Shown here in pieces: positions 53,475 through 61,365 of a stretch of DNA of 64,000 nt (positions are counted from its first letter, which is position 1; every line of letters starts with the position of its first letter). Below the pieces are notes generated by a model. That model saw only the letters and a list, made by a program, of their open reading frames with translations, ran no database searches and was not told the DNA's origin. Where the stretch lies: contig DAIMXP010000017.1 of assembly GCA_036734945.1 (NCBI GenBank), positions 1 through 64,000 on the forward strand. Direction: 5' to 3'. Source of the stretch: UBA4733 sp036734945. Its GTDB lineage: Bacteria > Chloroflexota > UBA4733. The position numbers and the translations under genes were made by a program.

Positions 53475-54428
53475 ATGACCTATTCCGTCGTCGCTCCCGT
53501 TTACAACGAGAGCGCCACGCTCCCCCACTTTTATCGCCGGGTCAGCGCCGTTTTGGAGGCGCTCGACGCACCGTACGAGCTCATTCTGGTCGATGATGGC
53601 AGCCGGGATACCTCGCTGGAGATCATGCGTAGCCTGCGCGCCGACGATCCCCGCGTCAAGATCCTGAGCTTTTCCCGCAACTTCGGCCACCAGATCGCCA
53701 TCAGCGCCGGGATTGACGCCGCCAAGGGGGATGCCGTGGTCGTCATCGACTCGGACCTGCAGGACCCGCCGGAAGTGATAGCCGACCTGGTGGCCGCCTG
53801 GAAGAGTGGCTACGAGGTCGTCTACGCAGTGCGGGCGGCGCGCAAGGGCGAAACACGGTTTAAGCTGGCGACGGCCAAGGTCTTTTATCGCCTGCTGTCG
53901 CGCATTGCCGCCGTCGACATTCCCCACGACACTGGCGACTTCCGCCTGATGGACCACCGGGCAGTCATGGCCATGCGCCGTCTCAGTGAGCACCACCGTT
54001 TTATGCGCGGCCTCTCCTCCTGGATCGGTTTCCGCCAAACCGGCGTCCCCTACGTCCGCCAGGAGCGCTTTGCCGGCAGCACCAGCTACCCCTTGCGCAA
54101 AATGCTGAAGCTCGCCATCGATGCCATGACCAGCTTTTCCTATCTGCCGTTACAACTGGCGTCCAGTTTTGGCTTCACCATTGCCGGCCTCAGCGTGCTC
54201 GGTATCATCCTGACCATCATCCTGCGCCTGACCAACCGCACGGTCGCCGGTCAGGCCACGACCCTGGTCGCCGTGCTCTTTCTGGGCGGCATCCAGTTGA
54301 TCTTCCTCGGCGTGATCGGCGAGTACCTGGGACGCATTTACGACGAGGTGAAGGGCCGCCCGTTGTACTTGATCCGGGAGGCGTGGGGGTTTGAGGAGGA
54401 GGAAGAGGCGCGTCGGGCTGGCGACTGA
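53475..54428 (+). CDS. Polyprenyl-phosphate glycosyltransferase (ArnC/GtrB-like GT2)
   Basis: This GT2 enzyme is predicted to transfer a sugar to undecaprenyl phosphate at the cytoplasmic face. N-terminal YSVVAPVYNESATLPHFYRR, LVDDGSRDTSLEIM, and the DxD-containing VVIDSDLQDPPEVI are present. The QRxR-type motif is RLSEHHRFMRGLSSWIGF. Two C-terminal TM helices (about 220-250 and 258-285) anchor it, as in GtrB. ATG 53475 follows AGGAGG. Its stop is inside a terminator hairpin shared with the convergent gene. Confidence 0.92.
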   Translation: MTYSVVAPVYNESATLPHFYRRVSAVLEALDAPYELILVDDGSRDTSLEIMRSLRADDPRVKILSFSRNFGHQIAISAGIDAAKGDAVVVIDSDLQDPPEVIADLVAAWKSGYEVVYAVRAARKGETRFKLATAKVFYRLLSRIAAVDIPHDTGDFRLMDHRAVMAMRRLSEHHRFMRGLSSWIGFRQTGVPYVRQERFAGSTSYPLRKMLKLAIDAMTSFSYLPLQLASSFGFTIAGLSVLGIILTIILRLTNRTVAGQATTLVAVLFLGGIQLIFLGVIGEYLGRIYDEVKGRPLYLIREAWGFEEEEEARRAGD

Positions 54429-54440
54429 AGTCGCCAGCCC
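54415..54440. terminator. Bidirectional hairpin spanning two stop codons
   Basis: GGGCTGGCGACT (54415-54426) and AGTCGCCAGCCC (54429-54440) form a perfect 12-bp stem with a 2-nt loop. The loop carries the stop codon of the glycosyltransferase, and the convergent gene stops 2 bp beyond. It probably terminates both. Confidence 0.75.
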
Positions 54441-54441
54441 T

Positions 54442-55719
54442 CTACCCACGATCTTCCAGCACCATCCTTGCCACCCGTTCTGCCAGGGCGATGCTGTAGT
54501 TTTGACCGCGGTCCTGGGGGTACACCTGGAACATGTTTGCCATGTACAAGCCGGGCAGCGGCGTTCGGTTCGGCGGCAAGTGGTCCAGGAAACCGGCAGT
54601 GACGATGGGCTGGGCGTAAGGAGCCTTGAAGACGTGCGCGCCCGTGACCCAGGCGGGCTGGAAGGCCGAGTTGAGGCGGGGCAAGGCGGCCATGAACTCG
54701 GCCACGACGTCGGCATCAGGGCGGGCGAAGAGCGGATCATCCTGGGGCAGGTAGTTGCCGAGGTAGAGCAAGTGTTTGCCGGCATAGTCGGCAGGCGGCA
54801 TGAGGTTGGTGTGTTCCACGGCGGCCAGGAAGGGGAAACCCGGATCGTTGATACAGAGCCAGTACGGCTGCATCAGGCGGCGGTCCAGTTCCAGGACGAC
54901 ACAATGGGCGCCGTAGGCGAGGACCTGATCGAACTGTTGGCGGAACTCTGCCGGGAGGTCGGGAGCCAACTGGAAGGTGACGTGGGTCGGCGCTGTGGAT
55001 ACAACCAGATCGAACACGCTGCTTCGCTTGTCGGTCAGCACGTCATAGCCGCCAGCGGTACGCGGGGCAACGCGGCGGACCGATTCCCCCAGGTGGACAG
55101 TGCCGCCGTGGCGCTGTATCGCCTCGACCAACCGCTGGTACAGTTGTTGGAAGCCTCCGCGCAGGTAGCCGAGTTTGGCCGTTCGGTAGTGCAGGCGCGC
55201 CCACATCCAGGACATCAAAATACTGTCGGCATGGGCGCCGAACTTGGAGCGCATCAGTGGTTCCCAGACGACCCTGTAGGGCTCGCCGCCCATCCAGCGC
55301 TGTAGCCAGGCGCTGGCCGTCATGTGTTCCAGGCGGTGGTAGTTGCGCTCCACCTTGAGGTAGGCAGTCACGGCGCCCAGGCGCAGCCGGTTGAGCAAGC
55401 TGAGCGGCGGAAAGCGCAGGACGGCGCCAATCGAATCCATCGGGTACATGCCGCCCTGGTACAGAATGCTGGACTGTGGTCGCAACCAGAGCAACTGGTC
55501 GCCCAGCCCCAACTCCGTGATGAGGGCGATAGCTGCCCGGTCGGTGCCGAAGAGGTGGTGGTAGAACTTTTCCAGGTAGGTTCCCCCTACCTGGAAGCCG
55601 GCCGCCAGCCCGCCCGGCTCGCCGGCCCCCTCGAAGACTTCTACCGGCTCCCCAGCCTGTGCAAGGCGGTAGGCCAGGGTGAGCCCGAGCGCACCGGCGC
55701 CCAGGACGGCGGTCGTCAT
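54442..55719 (-). CDS. FAD-dependent amine-oxidase/PPOX-like oxidoreductase
   Basis: The dinucleotide fold is at the N-terminus: TAVLGAGALGLTLAYRLAQA then PVEVFEGAGEPGGLA. TLEKFYHHLFGTD and MYPMDSIGAVLRF follow, and the pattern MRSKFGAHADSILMSWMWAR is characteristic of the flavin amine oxidase relatives that act on lipid or sugar substrates (UDP-galactopyranose mutase- and HpnE-like). The C-terminal FAD block is NRTPLPGLYMANMFQVYPQD. ATG 55719 is chosen since the domain begins immediately. Reaction unknown. It overlaps no gene but converges on the glycosyltransferase. Confidence 0.82.
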   Translation of the reverse strand: MTTAVLGAGALGLTLAYRLAQAGEPVEVFEGAGEPGGLAAGFQVGGTYLEKFYHHLFGTDRAAIALITELGLGDQLLWLRPQSSILYQGGMYPMDSIGAVLRFPPLSLLNRLRLGAVTAYLKVERNYHRLEHMTASAWLQRWMGGEPYRVVWEPLMRSKFGAHADSILMSWMWARLHYRTAKLGYLRGGFQQLYQRLVEAIQRHGGTVHLGESVRRVAPRTAGGYDVLTDKRSSVFDLVVSTAPTHVTFQLAPDLPAEFRQQFDQVLAYGAHCVVLELDRRLMQPYWLCINDPGFPFLAAVEHTNLMPPADYAGKHLLYLGNYLPQDDPLFARPDADVVAEFMAALPRLNSAFQPAWVTGAHVFKAPYAQPIVTAGFLDHLPPNRTPLPGLYMANMFQVYPQDRGQNYSIALAERVARMVLEDRG

Positions 55720-55826
55720 GCGTGTTGCGCTGTCTGCATAGAGACATGGTACCGGGTGCGGCGTCGTGCCATCCTGGTACAGTGGCATCCGCCTCAACGA
55801 CCAACAATGGATGGGATGGAAAGTCT

Positions 55827-56504
55827 TTGGCACACGACGACGAATCGCCTATCGTTCCGCCGACGCGGGTCCTTTTGCTGCGGCATGGCCAGACCGAAGG
55901 CAATCGCCTGGGACAACTGCTCGGCGTGACCGACCTGCCGCTCAACCGGGAAGGGCGCAGACAGGCCCACCTGTTGGGAGCCTGGCTGGCGGGGCACGAC
56001 AGTATCGACGGCGTCTATTCCAGCGGGCTGGCGCGCGCGTTTGAGACGGCGACCATCCTGTGCGCGGAGCTGGGACGCCTGGAACCGCACCTTATCGAGC
56101 CCGACCTGGGCGAGATGAACTTCGGGGAAGCCGAAGGCGTGCTGGTTGGCGAGATCGCCGCCCATTTCCCCCACCTGGCGCCCTACATTGACTACACCCT
56201 GCCGGACCACCCCGACTGGCAGTGGCCCGGCGGCGATTATCGCGTCGCCTTCTATCAGCGTGTGCTGGACACCGTCAACCGTCTCGCCGCGCAGCATCGC
56301 GGCCAGACGGTCGCGCTCGTCACGCACGGCGGGGTTATCACCGGCTACCTGCACTGGCTCGCTCGCCAGGTGCTGGGCTTCTCGTTAGACTTTCATGTGG
56401 ACAACTGCAGTATCACGGAACTTCGCTGGCATCCCGACGCCGTGGCGGTGATGCGCATGGGGGAACGACCGTGGGATCACTCACCCATCGCGACGTCCTG
56501 TTGA
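55827..56504 (+). CDS. Histidine phosphatase superfamily (phosphoglycerate mutase-like)
   Basis: The catalytic His lies in VLLLRHGQTEGNRLG (RHG motif, about residue 17). The partner Glu is in LGEMNFGEAEGV, and the second His in LVTHGGVITGYLHWL. The C-terminal substrate-binding SITELRW strand is present. Such proteins dephosphorylate sugars, nucleotides or alpha-ribazole phosphate. The start is unclear: the domain begins just after TTG 55827 (GGAAAG upstream), while the frame stays open to ATG 55722 on the other side of the oxidoreductase start. Its last 28 bp overlap the convergent binding-protein gene. Confidence 0.82.
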   Translation: MAHDDESPIVPPTRVLLLRHGQTEGNRLGQLLGVTDLPLNREGRRQAHLLGAWLAGHDSIDGVYSSGLARAFETATILCAELGRLEPHLIEPDLGEMNFGEAEGVLVGEIAAHFPHLAPYIDYTLPDHPDWQWPGGDYRVAFYQRVLDTVNRLAAQHRGQTVALVTHGGVITGYLHWLARQVLGFSLDFHVDNCSITELRWHPDAVAVMRMGERPWDHSPIATSC

Positions 56505-57778
56505 ATCGTGTGCAGGGCCTGCGCGCTCGCCGCAGCGAGCGCCTGCTGCGCCGATGCCTGGCCGTTGAGCGCTTTCTGGACATCCATCTCCAGGCTGGCG
56601 GCAACTTCCGGTTCCCAGATGGCGTCCTGCGGCGTTCGCGCCACTTTGAGCGCCTGGAGCACGAGCTGGGCATCGCCATCGCCGGCGATGGCCGGCGTCT
56701 GTTGGGCACTTTGCAGGGCGGGCATCACGCCGCCGACGATCATCGCAGCCTGCGCGTCGGGATTGGTAGCCAACCACTTGATGAACTGCCAGGCGCCTTC
56801 CGGCTCGGGCGACGTGGCCTGTTGGGGGGAGAAGGCGTAGATTACGTCGGCAGCGTTGGAAGGCTGGCCGCCATCGATAGTGGGGATCGTCGCCAGGTGC
56901 AGCGGGAACTGCGGCGATTGGCTGAGCATGCGTCGGAAGGCGCTGTAGGTGACCGGCAGCATACCCAGCTTGCCGTGGCTGAAGACACCATTGACACCCT
57001 CAGTCATGGTCGTCAGGGAGACCAGCCGGCCGATTTCGGCTGAGCCGCCGTTGACCTGCTGGTTGGCCAGCAACCAGTTAAGTGCCTTGAGACCAGCGGC
57101 ACTGTTGAATGCCGGCGTTTTGGTATCGGCGGAGAGGATGTCGGCACCCTGTTGCCAGAGCCAGACCTCAAAGGGCACGCTTTGCCCCAGGATCGCGCCC
57201 GTCTGGAGCAGGTGGCCTTTGCTATCTCGCTGCACCAACGCGGTGCAGGCCGCCGAAAAGGCCGCTGTTGACCAGAATGGAGCAGGCTGCACGTTGGCCG
57301 CCGCCAGCAGTTTGACGTTGTAGGCCAGCAGGTTGGTATCGCCGCCGAGCGGCAAGCCCCAGAGCTGGCTCTTCAGGACGCCGCCCTGCCAGAAGCCGGG
57401 ACTGAACACGTCGCCCGTCAGAGCGTCACGATGGGCAAAGTCGGTCAGGGGGAAGGCCACGCCGCGGCTAACCAGTGGCCAGGCGCGCGAGCGCGAGTAT
57501 ATCACGACGTTGGGCGCGTCGTGGGCGCCAACGACCACCAGCAGTTTCACGGAGAGGTCCGGTTGGGGCTGGTCAACAACCGGAACGGCCGGCTTCGTGG
57601 CGTTGTAGCGTTGAATGAGCGTCTTGATGGTCGGTGCGATGGAGAGACCCGTCTCGTACCAGACCACGACCTGACCCGGTCCACCGCCGCTGCCCCCTGT
57701 TGGCGCCCCGCCACAGCCGGCGAGCGCCAGGGCGCTACCGGCAAGCAATGCCTGGCGGCGGGTGAGGCGAATCGCCAT
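56477..57778 (-). CDS. Orphan extracellular sugar-binding lipoprotein
   Basis: A family-1 solute-binding lipoprotein with a short signal LTRRQALLAGSALALAGC, in which the lipidated Cys is at about residue 22; the preceding Arg pair is twin-Arg-like. The mature region (VVVWYETGLSIAPTIKTLIQ, then YAFSPQQATSPEPEGAWQFI) is a standard two-lobe binder. ATG 57778 is chosen because the signal starts there. No permease or ATPase lies beside it; it may use another system's permeases or act as a sensor. It converges with the histidine phosphatase gene. Confidence 0.88.
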   Translation of the reverse strand: MAIRLTRRQALLAGSALALAGCGGAPTGGSGGGPGQVVVWYETGLSIAPTIKTLIQRYNATKPAVPVVDQPQPDLSVKLLVVVGAHDAPNVVIYSRSRAWPLVSRGVAFPLTDFAHRDALTGDVFSPGFWQGGVLKSQLWGLPLGGDTNLLAYNVKLLAAANVQPAPFWSTAAFSAACTALVQRDSKGHLLQTGAILGQSVPFEVWLWQQGADILSADTKTPAFNSAAGLKALNWLLANQQVNGGSAEIGRLVSLTTMTEGVNGVFSHGKLGMLPVTYSAFRRMLSQSPQFPLHLATIPTIDGGQPSNAADVIYAFSPQQATSPEPEGAWQFIKWLATNPDAQAAMIVGGVMPALQSAQQTPAIAGDGDAQLVLQALKVARTPQDAIWEPEVAASLEMDVQKALNGQASAQQALAAASAQALHTIQQDVAMGE

Positions 57779-57843
57779 ACGCTTCCTCAAGACTGCCGGC
57801 GTGTCCGGCGGCGGCCGCCACGGTCTATACTTCCCGCCGACAC

Positions 57844-57879
57844 TATGCAATCATAATAGGGCATGCAATGATGATAGGG
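57844..57879. repeat. Two 18-bp tandem repeats in a divergent promoter region
   Basis: ATGCAATCATAATAGGGC (57844-57861) is followed directly by ATGCAATGATGATAGGGC (57862-57879), 16 of 18 bases identical. They lie between the orphan binding protein and the isomerase, where they may be regulator sites. A minus-strand TATTAT within the first copy is a possible -10. Confidence 0.6.
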
Positions 57880-57961
57880 CATGGCGAGGGCAGAGTGGCG
57901 CAGCGGCGGACAGCACAGGATGTCAGCCGGTTGACGCGGGGTACGGTTGCAAGGAGAAGGC

Positions 57962-58729
57962 ATGACACGTCTATCAGCATGTGTGGAGATGATCTACCGG
58001 GAGCTTCCGCTGGAGGAGCGCATCGCCCGCGTCGCGGCCGCCGGGTTACCGGCCTTTGAGTTCTGGAGCTGGACGAACAAGGACCTGGCGGCGATTGCCC
58101 GGGCGAAGGCCGAGCATCACCTGGCCGTGTCCAGCTTCGCCTACGCCAGCCCCGGCGCGATCGTTGACCCGGCCAACCATGCGGCGTTTCTGCAGCACTT
58201 CGATGGCGTTGTCACCGCTGCCGACACGCTAGATTGCCGGACGGTCATCGTGACGGTTGGCCAGCAACTGGCCGGCGTTGGACGTGAGCAGCAGCATGCA
58301 GCGATCGTCAACGCCTTGCGGGGGCTGGCGCCGCGCGCCCAGCAGCACGGTGTCACCATTGTGGTCGAGCCGCTCAATATCCTGATCAACCATAAGGGCT
58401 ACTTCCTCTCCACCTCGGAGGAGAGCTTCCAGATCATCGACGAGGTGGGCAGTCCGGCGATCAAGGTGCTCTTTGACGTGTACCATCAGCAGATCACTGA
58501 GGGCAACCTGATCAATAACATCACGACCTTTTTCGACAAGATTGGCCATTTTCACATTGCGGATAACCCGGGCCGTAACGAACCTGGAACTGGCGAGATC
58601 AATTACGCCAATGTGTTGCGGACCATCGATGACCTCGGCTATAGCGGCTACATCGGCCTGGAGTACCGCCCGAAGAACGATGCTGACGCTTCTTTGCAGC
58701 AGACGAAAGCCATCGCCGGATTGGCCTAG
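57962..58729 (+). CDS. Sugar isomerase/epimerase (hydroxypyruvate isomerase-like)
   Basis: A TIM-barrel xylose-isomerase-type enzyme. The N-terminal LSACVEMIYRELPLEERIAR, then GLPAFEFWSW, is typical of hydroxypyruvate isomerase-like proteins; the metal site includes VVEPLNI, VLFDVYHQQITEGNL, HFHIADNPGRNEPGTGEINY and GLEYRPK. Hyi proteins interconvert hydroxypyruvate and tartronate semialdehyde; 3-oxo-tetronate isomerases look similar. Length is 255 aa. AAGGAGAAGGC precedes ATG 57962. The neighbour is a sugar-binding protein, supporting a catabolic role. Confidence 0.88.
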   Translation: MTRLSACVEMIYRELPLEERIARVAAAGLPAFEFWSWTNKDLAAIARAKAEHHLAVSSFAYASPGAIVDPANHAAFLQHFDGVVTAADTLDCRTVIVTVGQQLAGVGREQQHAAIVNALRGLAPRAQQHGVTIVVEPLNILINHKGYFLSTSEESFQIIDEVGSPAIKVLFDVYHQQITEGNLINNITTFFDKIGHFHIADNPGRNEPGTGEINYANVLRTIDDLGYSGYIGLEYRPKNDADASLQQTKAIAGLA

Positions 58730-58817
58730 GACTCGCTGAGGCGGTGCCCAGCGGTGGGTGATCCGCGCTGTAGCGCCAACCGTATTACAGGACTGTTGCG
58801 GGGCATTAAGCGACAGA

Positions 58818-58845
58818 AGGGCCGCAGGCTACAGCCTGCGGCCCC
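58818..58845. terminator. Strong hairpin between convergent genes
   Basis: AGGGCCGCAGGCT (58818-58830) and AGCCTGCGGCCCCT (58833-58845) form a 13-bp stem with a 2-nt loop, between the isomerase and the PRC-barrel gene, which converge. It is followed by TCCCTATACC and is probably a terminator for both. Confidence 0.65.
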
Positions 58846-58849
58846 TTCC

Positions 58850-59170
58850 CTATACCTGCTGGCCGAGTGTGCCCGCCGACGCCAAGCCGAGGCTGGGCCG
58901 CGCTGTTGCAAGCGCGCGAAGCGAGTTGAAGGAATTCTGGCTGGCTCGGTTGTTCGCGTCCCAGCGAGAGATGCGCAGGAGAACGGCTCCCTCCAGCACG
59001 TCACGGACATCAAAGGTGGTGAGGGTGACGCGCCGATGGCGCAGGCCGAACAGGGAAGGCATCGTGATCACCAGACCCGGCGGAAGTCCCGGTTCGTCCT
59101 GCAGCACTTGCGCCACGCAGCCGATAGGCTTGCCGTCGCGGCCCAGGACCGTCATTCCGATTTCGATCAT
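58850..59170 (-). CDS. PRC-barrel-like small protein
   Basis: The N-terminal half (MIEIGMTVLGRDGKPIGCV, then LPPGLVITMPSLFGLRHRRV) fits a PRC-barrel-type beta fold, used to bind RNA or photosystem/ribosome components. The C-terminal about 35 residues are polar and probably disordered. AAGGAG precedes ATG 59170. Function unknown; single gene. Confidence 0.65.
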   Translation of the reverse strand: MIEIGMTVLGRDGKPIGCVAQVLQDEPGLPPGLVITMPSLFGLRHRRVTLTTFDVRDVLEGAVLLRISRWDANNRASQNSFNSLRALATARPSLGLASAGTLGQQV

Positions 59171-59281
59171 TGATTCCTGCTCCTTGTTCTCAATACAAGT
59201 ACAATAGCCTCCAACTGTTACGATTCGTGTTACTGCACTCATTACCTGGACATTACGCTTTTTCGCCGCCGCCCGGCGGCG

Positions 59282-59287
59282 TATAAT
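59282..59287 (+). promoter_or_regulatory. Candidate -10 box for the DUF4446-selA operon
   Basis: TATAAT, a consensus -10, lies about 30 bp before the start. The region upstream (CGCCGCCCGGCGGCG) forms a hairpin and contains no clear -35. Confidence 0.4.
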
Positions 59288-59319
59288 GCGCACCGCGGTC
59301 CGTCGGAGGTTTGTTGCCA

Positions 59320-59847
59320 GTGAGATTGAGCGTGGTAGCGGTAAGTCAGGCGATGATGGATGGCCTCATCGTTGCCGTAGCGGTCGTTGTGCTCCTGACC
59401 ATTTGCTCGCTGGTCGGCGTAACCTGGCTGTGGCGACAAAACGGGCAGGTGCGCCGCGCCTCGCGTACGCTCGGTGGAGGTGGTTTGCACGGCCTCGATC
59501 AGTTATTGCGCGAACAAGAGTTACAGCTTCGCCATGTCTATGACCGCACCCTGGAGCTGGAACGACGGCTCGACCAGACAGAACAGCGTCTCTCAGGCGC
59601 CGTGCGACATGTAAAGGTGCTTCGCTTCAACCCGTTTCGGGACACCGGTGGTGATCAGAGTTTCGTGATCGCTCTGTTGGACGATGCCGGCACCGGCGTC
59701 GTCATCACCGGTCTACACTCGCGGACGGAGACGCGCATCTACGCCAAACAAGTGAACGCTGGGGGTTCCGAATACCCCCTGTCAGACGAGGAGGTTGCCG
59801 CCATACGGGCTGCCGTGGGTCCAGACGCCAGCGAGGGCGCCCGCTGA
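59320..59847 (+). CDS. DUF4446-family membrane-anchored protein
   Basis: A single TM helix (residues about 17-40, IVAVAVVVLLTICSLVGVTW) is followed by a coiled-coil segment (LLREQELQLRHVYDRTLELE) and a C-terminal domain with family residues VLRFNPFRDTGGDQSFVIAL then GVVITGLHSRTETRIYAK. DUF4446 is found in Firmicutes and Chloroflexota; function unknown. GTG 59320 is preceded by GGAGG; an upstream TTG (59311) also opens the frame. The stop overlaps the selA start (TGATG), so the two are translationally coupled. Confidence 0.8.
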   Translation: MRLSVVAVSQAMMDGLIVAVAVVVLLTICSLVGVTWLWRQNGQVRRASRTLGGGGLHGLDQLLREQELQLRHVYDRTLELERRLDQTEQRLSGAVRHVKVLRFNPFRDTGGDQSFVIALLDDAGTGVVITGLHSRTETRIYAKQVNAGGSEYPLSDEEVAAIRAAVGPDASEGAR

Positions 59848-61214
59848 TGCCCGGCTACCGCGACCTGCCATCGGTGGACGCCCTGCTGCGCCGGGTCCAG
59901 GGAACGCCTTCCGGTGTGCCCGCTGAACGCGAGCGGCTAACGGCTGCCGCACGGCTGGTGTTGGCCGGAGCGCGCGCCGACGTTGCCGCCGGCCAGCCTG
60001 CTGAAGACGCCGCTCAACTGGCAGCGCGGGTGACGGTGATGGTAACCGCCGAACGCACGCCGGCGTTGCGGCCTGTGATCAACGCCACCGGGGTGATCCT
60101 CCAGACCAATCTGGGCAGGGCGCCCCTGTCGACAGCAGCACTGGAAGCCATCGCGCTCGTTGCCTCCGGCTACAGCAACCTCGAATTCGACCTGGAGCGA
60201 GGCGAGCGGGGAAGCCGTCAGGCCGGCATTAGCAGGTTGATCGCTGCGGTCAGCGGCGCGACGACCGGCCTGGCAGTGAACAACAATGCAGCGGCGGTCC
60301 TTCTCGCTCTTGCCGGCCTTGCTGGCGGACGGGAGGTATTGGTGTCCCGCGGCCAACTTGTCGAGATCGGCGGTGGCTTCCGCATTCCCGATGTGCTCCG
60401 GCAAAGCGGCGCACGCCTGGTGGAGGTCGGCACCACCAATCGTACCTACGTCCGCGACTTTGCGTCGGCCATTGGGCCGGAAACTGCGGCGATACTGCGC
60501 GTCCATCCGAGCAACTTTGTCCAGCGAGGCTTCATCCACGAGCCGGCGCTGGCCGAGCTGGCCGACGTGGCCCATGCGCGTGGCGTCTTGTTCATCGACG
60601 ACCTGGGCAGCGGCGCTCTGCTGGATACGGCATCCGTGGGCCTGGCGCACGAGCCGACGGTGCAGGAGAGTGTCGCGGCCGGGGCCGACCTGATCTGTTT
60701 TTCAGGCGATAAACTGTTGGGTGGTCCCCAGGCTGGTCTCATTGCCGGCAGAGCCGACCTGGTGAGTACCCTTGCTCGCCATCCGCTGGCGCGGGCCGTG
60801 CGCCTGGATAAGCTCAGTCTGGCCGCGCTGGAGGCAACGCTGCGGCACTATCTCCTGGGTGAGGCGATGGAAGCAGTGCCGATCTGGCGCATGCTGCGCC
60901 GGCAGCCGGAAGATCTGGCAACCCAGGCCGCCGGCTGGGTGGCGCGCTTCGTCGGTGCCGGAATACCGGCGACCGTACGCTCAGGTGCATCGACGGTCGG
61001 CGGCGGCGCAGCGCCGGAAGAGACCTTGCCAACGACGCTGGTGGCGCTGGCGGCGCCGAATGTAGAGGCATTCGCACGCCGCCTGCGCAGCGGGACCCCG
61101 GCGGTCGTTGGACGCATCCATCGTGAAACGCTCCTGCTCGATCCACGCACCGTTGGACCCCTGGAGGAAGAGTCGCTGCTGCAGCGCGTCGCCGCCGCCT
61201 GGCAGGGCGAGTAA
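59847..61214 (+). CDS. selA: L-seryl-tRNA(Sec) selenium transferase
   Basis: SelA is the PLP-dependent enzyme that converts seryl-tRNA(Sec) to selenocysteinyl-tRNA(Sec) using selenophosphate. The N-terminal domain (PSVDALLRR) is followed by PVINATGVILQTNLGRAPLS, SNLEFDLERGERGSRQAGIS, and GLAVNNNAAAVLLALAGLAG. The PLP Lys is in CFSGDKLLGGPQAGLIAGRA, and VGTTNRTYVRDF and LFIDDLGSGAL support the family. Length (455 aa) is normal. It starts at the DUF4446 stop. selB, selD and tRNA-Sec are not in the window, so Sec synthesis by the strain is inferred, not shown. It lies 152 bp upstream of prfB. Confidence 0.93.
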   Translation: MPGYRDLPSVDALLRRVQGTPSGVPAERERLTAAARLVLAGARADVAAGQPAEDAAQLAARVTVMVTAERTPALRPVINATGVILQTNLGRAPLSTAALEAIALVASGYSNLEFDLERGERGSRQAGISRLIAAVSGATTGLAVNNNAAAVLLALAGLAGGREVLVSRGQLVEIGGGFRIPDVLRQSGARLVEVGTTNRTYVRDFASAIGPETAAILRVHPSNFVQRGFIHEPALAELADVAHARGVLFIDDLGSGALLDTASVGLAHEPTVQESVAAGADLICFSGDKLLGGPQAGLIAGRADLVSTLARHPLARAVRLDKLSLAALEATLRHYLLGEAMEAVPIWRMLRRQPEDLATQAAGWVARFVGAGIPATVRSGASTVGGGAAPEETLPTTLVALAAPNVEAFARRLRSGTPAVVGRIHRETLLLDPRTVGPLEEESLLQRVAAAWQGE

Positions 61215-61365
61215 TTCTCCGGCGGATGCCGCGCGCGTGGGTAAGCGACCGTGCGCCGTGATCGTAGGGGATCGGTGGTATATTGTTTCAGCGTTCTAGC
61301 CCGATGCACGAGCGTGTGTCAAAGGGCCAATAGCCCTCGTTCGAAAGAAAATGGTGTTGACCATT

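Noticed and set aside
61215..61365. tRNA-Sec between selA and prfB
   Set aside because: Looked for a long-acceptor tRNA with a UCA anticodon. No cloverleaf fits; only a small GGGCCAATAGCCC hairpin and a candidate promoter were found.
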